Origin: JAGNRR01 sp964389575
GTDB taxonomy: Bacteria; Bacteroidota; Bacteroidia; Chitinophagales; Chitinophagaceae
DNA: 16,612 nucleotides
Direction of reading: 5' to 3'
Assembly: GCA_964389575.1 (NCBI GenBank)
Contig: CAYMFF010000064.1
Location: 1-16,612, forward strand
Positions 1 to 6,172 of this stretch are shown piece by piece. Position 1 is the stretch's first letter, and the number at the start of each line of letters is the position of its first letter. Under the pieces are notes generated by a model. The model did no database searches and had not been told where the DNA came from. It worked only from the letters and a program-made list of their open reading frames with translations. The position numbers and the translations under genes were made by a program.

Positions 1-268
1 TGCCATAAATATTTGTCAATTGTGCAGATTCAATGCGCCATACTTTTTCGCTATCGGCAGTAAGTAGGGTAGTATTCTGTTGCCGTTCCATTGCCAAAGT
101 TTCTTCTGGTGTGGGATTTTGGCCGGAATCTGAATCTGTCATGGGGTCATCGTCAGTTTGTGATACCGTCTCATCATCGCTTTGAGGCATAGGGTCATCG
201 TCTTTGCATGAAATTGTAAATAGAATAAATACCGCAAGTAAAATCGGAAGGAGGTAATTCGTTTTCAT
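1..268 (-). CDS. Lipoprotein, N-terminal part (cut by left edge)
   Basis: The first 89 codons of a lipoprotein gene run off the left edge. The product starts MKTNYLLPILL and has a hydrophobic stretch ending in a lipobox-like FTISC with Cys21, so it is probably lipidated and attached to a membrane. An acidic, Asp/Ser-rich linker follows (roughly residues 22-55, with repeated DDDPM-type blocks), which is common as a flexible tether in Bacteroidota lipoproteins. The last visible part, KVWRIESAQL, resembles the start of small beta-barrel (lipocalin-like) lipoprotein domains of flavobacteria, but too little is present to assign a family. The gene is transcribed away from the plus-strand gene at 425, and the two share a 156-bp promoter region. 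The start at 268 is supported by the signal sequence beginning directly after it. Confidence 0.8.
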   Translation of the reverse strand, partial: MKTNYLLPILLAVFILFTISCKDDDPMPQSDDETVSQTDDDPMTDSDSGQNPTPEETLAMERQQNTTLLTADSEKVWRIESAQLTNIYG

Positions 269-318
269 AAAATAGTTGTGATTTGTTTGAAACCAAAACT
301 AGCGAGCATACTGAGTGG

Positions 319-346
319 TTACAATACCCACTACTGGGTATTTTTG
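319..346 (+). promoter_or_regulatory. Candidate Bacteroidota-type promoter for the gene at 425
   Basis: TATTTTTG at 339-346 fits the Bacteroidota -7 consensus TAnnTTTG exactly. A TTA at 319-321, 17 bp upstream, is a near match to the -33 TTG. The right arm of the palindrome at 323-342 overlaps the -7 box, so a bound regulator could block this promoter. The leader to the ATG at 425 would be about 70 nt. This is pattern matching only, and AT-rich DNA gives chance matches. Confidence 0.35.
323..342. promoter_or_regulatory. Perfect 20-bp palindrome, candidate operator (copy 1)
   Basis: The 8-bp arms AATACCCA (323-330) and TGGGTATT (335-342) flank CTAC. The site lies between two divergent gene starts, so it cannot sensibly terminate either gene even though Ts follow it on the plus strand. 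A second palindrome with the same AATACCC/GGGTATT arms and the same arm spacing is at 12374-12393, also upstream of a gene. This points to a dimeric regulator's operator. The GerE-type protein encoded at 15860-16120 is a candidate binder (inference). Confidence 0.55.
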
Positions 347-424
347 TTATAAGATTTTTAGAAAACTAATCTTACCCATGTGATTAAATTTAAAAAGGTG
401 TACTTTTAAATAAAGTGATGGTAA

Positions 425-1222
425 ATGTTTACAACTAATAAAAAATTCGCCCAATGGTTCGTTAAAACATTTTTTTGCGTTGGTATTTATTTTTCCAGTG
501 TTTCGATAAACTGTCAAAATTATATTTATACACAGACTAAAGAAGGCGTTTTAAGGGAAAGTGCCCATAATGTAAAGCATAGTATAGAGTTAAATAAAAA
601 AGAAAACCTACTTACAGCAAGTAATCATATAACTTTTATTAAAAATGGCCTAGTAAGTTTAGTTAGGTTTTTACCTAAGCTAATTTATAAGCCCAATAAG
701 TATATATCTGAAAATCAAACTTCGTTTAAGTTTTTTAATAATGAACAAGGTATTAGTACAATTTCTAAAGACTTAGAATTGATATTTAGCGTCGCATCAC
801 TTAATGATGATACCGATAAGCCAACAAAAAAAATGGGTAATTTTATTTTTGAATTTGGTAGTTATAAAGAAAATAAAGGGTATTATTTTTTAGGACTAAC
901 CTCTTTTGAGTTAAGCCACACTTTGGTAAAATTGAAACCTAAGAGCAATAAAGTACATCTTATTTTAGAAGTGTTATTTGAATATTATGATTCGAATAAT
1001 ACAAAAAAAGAGTTTGTTTTAGAACCGTTTTATATTGACTATGTGCAAGTGCCTCAAAGAGCGGTATTTCAAGAGCCAAATTATCAATTATTACCTAAAA
1101 TGGAAGTTTTGGAATCTGTTACAGTGAAAATTACGGAAATCAACACAAAAAAGGAACAGTGGGATAAATGGCTTGGACTCTATGAAAAACATCAAGGTAA
1201 GATTCCTGAAATATTAAACTAA
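425..1222 (+). CDS. Exported protein of unknown function
   Basis: This is the only substantial plus-strand gene in the window, with 265 codons. The frame has a stop directly before the ATG at 425, so this is the earliest possible ATG start. The N-terminus has basic residues (NKK...K), a hydrophobic core of about residues 14-28 and a likely cleavage before Gln31 (SINC/QNYIY), indicating export. The mature part is rich in Lys, Asn and beta-prone residues and carries no motif I recognise. A stretch around residues 135-205 (FIFEFGSYKENKGYYF to FYIDYVQVP) alternates like beta strands. It is convergent with the FecR-like gene and ends 30 bp before that gene's stop, with no clear terminator between them. 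Its relation to the large minus-strand cluster is unknown, apart from the shared palindrome class in its upstream region. Confidence 0.75.
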   Translation: MFTTNKKFAQWFVKTFFCVGIYFSSVSINCQNYIYTQTKEGVLRESAHNVKHSIELNKKENLLTASNHITFIKNGLVSLVRFLPKLIYKPNKYISENQTSFKFFNNEQGISTISKDLELIFSVASLNDDTDKPTKKMGNFIFEFGSYKENKGYYFLGLTSFELSHTLVKLKPKSNKVHLILEVLFEYYDSNNTKKEFVLEPFYIDYVQVPQRAVFQEPNYQLLPKMEVLESVTVKITEINTKKEQWDKWLGLYEKHQGKIPEILN

Positions 1223-1252
1223 ACCTAGACAGTGTTTGGCAAAAGAAAAATC

Positions 1253-2044
1253 TTATTGCTTACAATATCTCATATCCTCACAAAGTGTAATTTTAATTTG
1301 TTGTTCGGACAGTCCTAAATCACTAAACTCGGCTATTGTATTACGGTGTTCTTTTTGTAGTTTACTTAAAAAAGCGCCATCAATAATTTTGAATTCAGAA
1401 TAAGAATCATCTTTAGGTTTTATATCAGGCTTGTTTTCTACTGTCCATAAATAAGTTGAATTTGTATTAAGAATATTCTTTTGGGCCGTTAAAACCAATC
1501 TATTTTCTTTGAGTCTAATTTCAATGCCTCTTCCTGTTTTCTTTTCTTTTAAATAAAAATATGAAACTTCATTATCCGACATTCCTTCCCATTTAAATTC
1601 AACTGTAGGACCTTCTATTAAAGTACTGTCAGCAGGTTTTAATTTTTTTATCATATTGTTTCCTGATCTATAAACTACCCCAATATTTTGTTTTTTTTCG
1701 CGTTCCCATAACCTTTTCCATACATATTTCAAATAATCCAAAGTAAAGGAGCTTTGTTTTTTTTGATTATTGTAGTCTTTTATTTGTTCATATGAGATTA
1801 TCCCTTTTTTATGAATTTTGTGAAAGACACCATCTTGATTTATTAGTATCAAACTATCATCTTGACTCATTGTTACAGTGTTATCAGGCTTAATGAACAT
1901 ACCTTTATTTAAAATAACTTGTTTATTTAATCTAGGTTTTCCTTTTACTTGAAAAACACAGTAATAGGAATTTTTTTGTGCAGTTAAGCTAAAATTTGTG
2001 AATAAGACTAAGGTTGTTACGATTGAAAGAAATAGCTTTTCCAT
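1253..2044 (-). CDS. Exported FecR-like domain protein
   Basis: A signal peptide (residues 1-23, ending SLTAQ) sends the 263-residue product out of the cytoplasm. Residues about 27-100 follow the pattern of FecR-type domains: VKGKPRLN, a glycine before a hydrophobic residue (NKGMFIKPDNTVTM), then DDSLILINQDG and a Lys/Gly turn. A second part (about 135-215) contains a GPTVEFKWEG motif and ends TYLWTVENKP, a beta-sandwich pattern often found after stand-alone FecR domains. There is no anti-sigma cytoplasmic part and no membrane helix beyond the signal peptide, so it is not a classic FecR sigma regulator. Its start lies 28 bp inside the end of the CHASE2 gene, which suggests coupled translation. 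FecR-like and CHASE2 proteins are repeated neighbours in other bacteria, so a periplasmic partner or ligand-presenting role is inferred. It is the last gene of the operon. Confidence 0.72.
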   Translation of the reverse strand: MEKLFLSIVTTLVLFTNFSLTAQKNSYYCVFQVKGKPRLNKQVILNKGMFIKPDNTVTMSQDDSLILINQDGVFHKIHKKGIISYEQIKDYNNQKKQSSFTLDYLKYVWKRLWEREKKQNIGVVYRSGNNMIKKLKPADSTLIEGPTVEFKWEGMSDNEVSYFYLKEKKTGRGIEIRLKENRLVLTAQKNILNTNSTYLWTVENKPDIKPKDDSYSEFKIIDGAFLSKLQKEHRNTIAEFSDLGLSEQQIKITLCEDMRYCKQ

Positions 2045-3213
2045 TTATACTTTTTATGTAGGTAATTAATTAGCAATTTATAGGCCCAAACACATTGTAA
2101 ACTTAAAACGATATACCATATAAGTGCCGTTATTTTAAAGTAGATGTTCTTTGATAATAGCCATAGGGATAAACCAATAAAAATAATAGTAAAGCCAAGC
2201 TGTAATAGTTTTCTGGTAAATATGTAACTGGAAAGATGTTTTTTGTTGAGCTTTATAAAGTAGCTCAAAACAAAAAAAGTAATAACCAATCCAAAACTCC
2301 AAACCAAACCCATCGGAACTACCCAATGTCGTTTATCATTAATCAGCATTTCAATAATATTAGCATGAATAACGATACCAAAAGTATCTGGTGAAGATTT
2401 ACCTAAAAATTCTTGATTTAGGGGAGTGAAATGTTTGTCTTCAATGTCATACAAATTACCTGTAGGAGTTCCCATATAGCCCAAGAGCACAATTTTATCT
2501 TTTAACTCCCGCAATTCTGTTTTTGCAAAAATAGTATCGGGTTCTACAATATTATAATGTTCAAGTCCACCACTATAATTTATAGGAATACTTTTTTTAT
2601 CCATTTTTCGCCAACTGAGCTTTTTTTCATCACCAACAAATTTTTGTGCAACTTTTAAGCCAAATGATTGATACTCATTATCATTGAATGTTTTTATTGC
2701 TAAAAAACTTCTGATTACGGAGTTATAATAGTCAAAATTGAAATTTGCATACCCTAATTTATCTCTAAAAACATCTAGAACAGCATGGTTTTTACTTATT
2801 GTTTCATTTTGAAAAGCGAAAACTCCAATGACATTTTCATGTTGTAAAGCGCTCCATAGCTTTTTATCTACCCTATCTTTTTTGCTATGGTCAAAAATGA
2901 CATCAACTCCAATTACCTTTGGCTTTTGCTTATGAATTTTTTCTATAAGCTCGGCTATTTCATAACGTTTTAAATGACCAACATTTACCAAGTTAATGTT
3001 ATTATTTACTGTAAGTTGACTTTTCGAGTACATACGTTGCGCATAAAAAGTATCTAAAAAACTAAACTCTTTAAATGCTAGTCTGTATAAATCAAAAGCT
3101 CCGAAATTTATAAGACGAGTGAGAAGTAATAGTAATAACACTACTAAGCCTGAAAAAATCATTAACCTAATTGTCTCTAAAAATAGGAGTAGTGTTTGTG
3201 GTTTAATTTTCAT
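2017..3213 (-). CDS. CHASE2-domain membrane sensor without output domain
   Basis: The product has the standard CHASE2 topology. A membrane helix (about residues 14-36) precedes an extracytoplasmic CHASE2 domain (about 45-297), and three further helices follow (about 301-320, 338-355 and 360-380). Diagnostic parts of the domain include KPKVIGVDVIFD (97-108), the IPINYSGG turn, KDKIVLLGYMG (238-248) and the C-terminal block with HFTPL, SPDTFGIVIHANIIEMLI. In most known proteins this block is followed, after the helices, by an adenylate or guanylate cyclase, histidine kinase, serine/threonine kinase or phosphatase domain. Here only about 15 residues remain after the last helix, ending KKYKWKSYFFQS, so the signal must pass to another protein. 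Neighbours are the LytTR regulator 16 bp upstream and the FecR-like gene overlapping the end. No frameshift at the 3' end is visible, since the next gene starts inside it. Confidence 0.85.
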   Translation of the reverse strand: MKIKPQTLLLFLETIRLMIFSGLVVLLLLLLTRLINFGAFDLYRLAFKEFSFLDTFYAQRMYSKSQLTVNNNINLVNVGHLKRYEIAELIEKIHKQKPKVIGVDVIFDHSKKDRVDKKLWSALQHENVIGVFAFQNETISKNHAVLDVFRDKLGYANFNFDYYNSVIRSFLAIKTFNDNEYQSFGLKVAQKFVGDEKKLSWRKMDKKSIPINYSGGLEHYNIVEPDTIFAKTELRELKDKIVLLGYMGTPTGNLYDIEDKHFTPLNQEFLGKSSPDTFGIVIHANIIEMLINDKRHWVVPMGLVWSFGLVITFFVLSYFIKLNKKHLSSYIFTRKLLQLGFTIIFIGLSLWLLSKNIYFKITALIWYIVLSLQCVWAYKLLINYLHKKYKWKSYFFQS

Positions 3214-3229
3214 TAGCGACTAAACTAAA

Positions 3230-4765
3230 TTATAATTTTTCTTTATATCCTCTGGATACAGGTATGCGGTCATTATTTAATAATACTAGTGCTGTAGAAA
3301 GCTGCTGTTTTACAAAGTTTTTATTTACAATATAGGAACGATGACATTGTATAAAGTTCGGGGGAAGTTCTTCTTTAATATCTTTAAGTTTCCCTCTAAC
3401 AAAATGATTGTTACCATCATTTGTAAATATATTAAGATAGTGATCATCAGATTTGATATACATTAAGTTTGCCACATAGACTTTTCTCTTGTCTTTTAGA
3501 ACAATATGGTTTTTAATCACAATTTTTTTAATCTCGTCTAATCGTTTTAAAGTTTCACTCTGCTCACCTTCAAGAATTTTATTCTTTGTTCTATACTTTT
3601 TGTAAAGAAAAAAGACGATGATAGCAAGAGAAATTAAACCGACCAGTATAGGTGTCAAAACATTTTGTTTGTTCATCAGTTCTTTATTGTTTTTAGCAAG
3701 CATCAATAATTCTGATTCTTTTTTTTCGAAATCATATAATGATTCTATATATTCTATGTCTTTAGCATAGTCTAGTAGATTAAGACTGTCTTTTGCGGCT
3801 TCCATTTTTTTAAAATGTTTGTACGCATTTGCATAATCACCTATACTATCATAACACTTGTGTAACCAGTTATTACCATACATTCGATAAATTAATTGGT
3901 CTTCATTTTTAAGTATTTTTTTTAAAAGAGAGATAGCTTTATTATACTCTTTTAATTCATAGTGAATTATGGCAGAATTAAAATTGACACTGTGTATTCC
4001 ATACCTCGCAAAACGATAAGGATACAGTTCAAAATTCTTTATTGCTTGATTGTATAAATCCAAAGCCTTTGTTTGATCATTAACTATAGAAGATTCAAAA
4101 TTAGCCTCCATATTTTGAGCATATCCTTTAAAATAAGGTGATACTGCTAATTTTTTGAGTACTTTAAAAAGAGAGTCTATTTTTTTTATTTCTATTTCAC
4201 TCGTAGCTGTCGGATTATTTTCATTTTTTAATTCTATTAAAAAAATTTTATTCAGAGTTACATAAAAATTATCGACACTGTCAATTGCGAATTTTTCGTA
4301 AAGTGATATATATTTTTGATATCGGTTTAAATTTTTTCCATTTGACAGTAACAAATTGTTAATACGTTTTAATATTTCGTTTATCACGATACTATCATTA
4401 CTCGTATTAACTTTTGTGTATAGTTTAATTAATTGTTCTAAGTAAGGATTAGACTTATATTCGTCATTTCTTCTTTTTAAATCGATTAAAAGGTATTTAC
4501 CTATTATTTTTTCCCGGCCATTTAATTTTTCTAAACTCAGCGAGTTTGTACCAACTACGTTGCCATTTTCATGAAAGGCTATTTCATATTTAAAAAGCTG
4601 TCTTAACTTAAGGGTAGAAAGTTGTTCTACCCTTTTTTTCATAAGTTGAAGCTCAAATCTTTTTTGATGATAGATAATACTATCTAATAAAGTATCTTCT
4701 TGCCCAAAGAGCGTATTAGAAAAAAAAATTGAAAGAAAAAAAATAGATAAATATCCTTTCACCAA
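3230..4765 (-). CDS. TPR-transmembrane-LytTR transcriptional regulator
   Basis: A signal peptide (residues 1-21, ending LFGQ) exports a long helical region (about 25-365) with TPR-like units. The clearest is about 255-330, with HYELKEYNKAISLLKKIL and DYANAYKHFKKMEAAKDSL. A coiled segment, one membrane helix (about 371-388), a short cytoplasmic coil and a C-terminal LytTR DNA-binding domain (about 418-511) follow. LytTR hallmarks are KVYVANLMYIKSDDHYLNIF, VRGKLKDIKEELPPNFIQCHRSYIVNK and the final PVSRGYK. The membrane-anchored layout suggests that an envelope signal is read by the TPR part and passed to promoter DNA. The frame has no ATG. The start must be TTG (4765) or GTG (4762), both just before the signal sequence, 8 bp after the previous gene. 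The first 15 codons contain runs of eight and nine T on the coding strand (4736-4743 and 4720-4728), which could slip. Confidence 0.85.
   Translation of the reverse strand: MVKGYLSIFFLSIFFSNTLFGQEDTLLDSIIYHQKRFELQLMKKRVEQLSTLKLRQLFKYEIAFHENGNVVGTNSLSLEKLNGREKIIGKYLLIDLKRRNDEYKSNPYLEQLIKLYTKVNTSNDSIVINEILKRINNLLLSNGKNLNRYQKYISLYEKFAIDSVDNFYVTLNKIFLIELKNENNPTATSEIEIKKIDSLFKVLKKLAVSPYFKGYAQNMEANFESSIVNDQTKALDLYNQAIKNFELYPYRFARYGIHSVNFNSAIIHYELKEYNKAISLLKKILKNEDQLIYRMYGNNWLHKCYDSIGDYANAYKHFKKMEAAKDSLNLLDYAKDIEYIESLYDFEKKESELLMLAKNNKELMNKQNVLTPILVGLISLAIIVFFLYKKYRTKNKILEGEQSETLKRLDEIKKIVIKNHIVLKDKRKVYVANLMYIKSDDHYLNIFTNDGNNHFVRGKLKDIKEELPPNFIQCHRSYIVNKNFVKQQLSTALVLLNNDRIPVSRGYKEKL
4610..4634 (+). 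repeat. Perfect hairpin with T-run inside the LytTR gene
   Basis: The 10-bp arms AAGGGTAGAA (4610-4619) and TTCTACCCTT (4625-4634) flank a 5-nt loop. On the plus strand Ts continue to 4639, which gives the shape of an intrinsic terminator antisense to the gene. On the mRNA it would form a stem over codons 44-52. The structure is certain; a function is not. Confidence 0.45.
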
Positions 4766-4773
4766 AAGTTGGA

Positions 4774-5391
4774 TTAATAGTGTACATTATTTTGACAGTG
4801 CCTGCCAAAAGGCCTTCCCAAAGCTTCTTCACCATTTGATTTTAGTACTTCTGGCTCCGGATAAAGTTCTTTTTCATTTTTAATATGAATGTCAACAATA
4901 GTATTTTTATTTATTATCTCAGGAGATTCAGAGACCAGAATAAAATCTATATGTTCTTGCTCAAAACGCTTTTTACGAGTCATATTATCCTCGTTGGGTT
5001 CATCTAGGTTTCGTAGCTCTACTACGATAACTTTCATATTATCTTTCGTTGTAAAATGAGCATTGTCTATAATAACGGTTCTAGGGTTTTCTGTTACCTC
5101 AAAATGCTTGAGCTCAACTTTTTTTATAGCAAAATCTTCACCTACTTTTTCACCCGTAAAGCGTGCAATAATTTCGGTTGTTGGTTGTTCACTGCGCACT
5201 TGGTAATGTACAGGCTGAAAATTACAGTTATCTGTTAAATCAATAGTCAGTCTAGTTTTAACAGCAAGTTCGAACAAATTTTTAGGTATGTTTTCTTGCA
5301 TATTAGTGCATTGATTTGACGTTGTTTGCGCTTTTGTTATAATAGTTAATGCGAAAGCCCCCAAGAGGAAAATTCTTTTTGTTGTCTTCAT
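4774..5391 (-). CDS. Exported protein of unknown function (205 aa)
   Basis: A clear signal peptide (MKTTKRIFLLGAFALTIITKAQ, cut near residue 22) leads a 184-residue mature protein that I do not recognise. It has three Cys, two near the start of the mature part (QCTNM and DNCNF) and one near the end (RHCQNN), so a disulfide is possible. The region between about 75 and 165 alternates like beta strands and is rich in charged residues (VEVTENPRT-like turns, KKRFEQEHIDFILV). It sits between the FN3-type lipoprotein (52 bp upstream) and the LytTR regulator (8 bp downstream), so it belongs to the adhesin-sensor operon. A periplasmic or surface accessory role is inferred from position only. Confidence 0.75.
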   Translation of the reverse strand: MKTTKRIFLLGAFALTIITKAQTTSNQCTNMQENIPKNLFELAVKTRLTIDLTDNCNFQPVHYQVRSEQPTTEIIARFTGEKVGEDFAIKKVELKHFEVTENPRTVIIDNAHFTTKDNMKVIVVELRNLDEPNEDNMTRKKRFEQEHIDFILVSESPEIINKNTIVDIHIKNEKELYPEPEVLKSNGEEALGRPFGRHCQNNVHY

Positions 5392-5443
5392 AGTGTTAAC
5401 TGGTTTAATAATTTAATAATTGTCTATCAGGGGAGGCTTTTTT

Positions 5444-6172
5444 TTAGTTGCAAAATTGGCAAATCGCCGTTCTACTAAATGATTGGTTAGGATTATTTGA
5501 ACCACCTAAAAATTTCGCTACAACAAGAATATAATAGGTAGTATTTGAGTTAAAACCATTTATTGTAAATTCAGCCTCTTTGCTAGTTAAGTTGAGTTTT
5601 GGCGTTCCGGTATAGTTAGCGGAATTATCTGAAATGTCTTGAGAGGTGTGATAATATGCATCATAAATAACCGTATTATCAGAGACATCATCTCTCCAAG
5701 AGATGCGAACGTTATTATTATTGAAACTGGGCGCTTCAAAAATCACCGGATCTGGGGTTCCTAATGTAGCTTCTACAATAGAAATGGCTGGAGTTGAAAA
5801 TGTTGAACTTGGACTAGGAAATTCAACACCATCAGATTTACCGATGATACGCCATGAAAATGGACCTGCACCATAATTAAATTGTTTTGTAATTACATAG
5901 CTTCCTTCAATCTCTGTTGGACTTACTGTTTCTGGTTCTTCTTTATTCAAAACAAGATCAAAAGAATCAAAGTTTCCTTTGGCTGACCATTTCATTTCGA
6001 TTTCAAAATTTCCTTGGTTCGTATTTGGTATATGGTTGCCTATTTCACATACCTGAGAATCAAACGGGAATTCAAGATTTATAAATTGTTCGGCTTCTTC
6101 AAAACTACCCTCTTCACAACTAAAGGATAAAACAAGTAAAAAAAGTAGTATTAAAAAGTTATGATGGTTCAT
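5444..6172 (-). CDS. Lipoprotein with fibronectin type III-like modules
   Basis: The signal sequence ends in a lipobox, LSFSC, with Cys19, followed by acidic residues (EEGSFEE). That pattern is compatible with outer-membrane or surface lipoproteins of Bacteroidota. Two beta-sandwich modules can be seen. The first (about 35-110) has IEMKWSAKGNFDSFDLVL and FSWRIIGKSDG. The second (about 125-238) has an FN3 pattern: VRISWRDDVSDN, then AYYHTS, and FNSNTTYYILVVA. The protein ends CQFCN. The start codon overlaps the adhesin stop in an ATGA arrangement (6169-6172), so translation of the two is probably coupled. This makes it a likely partner or anchor of the secreted adhesin. Confidence 0.8.
   Translation of the reverse strand: MNHHNFLILLFLLVLSFSCEEGSFEEAEQFINLEFPFDSQVCEIGNHIPNTNQGNFEIEMKWSAKGNFDSFDLVLNKEEPETVSPTEIEGSYVITKQFNYGAGPFSWRIIGKSDGVEFPSPSSTFSTPAISIVEATLGTPDPVIFEAPSFNNNNVRISWRDDVSDNTVIYDAYYHTSQDISDNSANYTGTPKLNLTSKEAEFTINGFNSNTTYYILVVAKFLGGSNNPNQSFSRTAICQFCN

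Noticed and set aside
1223..1252. Bidirectional terminator between the convergent genes
   Set aside because: Only a 4-bp pairing (AAAC/GTTT) can be drawn, which is too weak.
1253..2044. FecR sigma-factor regulator of an iron or SusCD system
   Set aside because: No ECF sigma gene, TonB-dependent receptor or SusD gene is nearby, and the protein has no cytoplasmic anti-sigma part.
2135..2326. 63-codon minus-strand frame within the CHASE2 gene
   Set aside because: It lies in another frame across the codons for the membrane helices, where hydrophobic shadow frames are expected.
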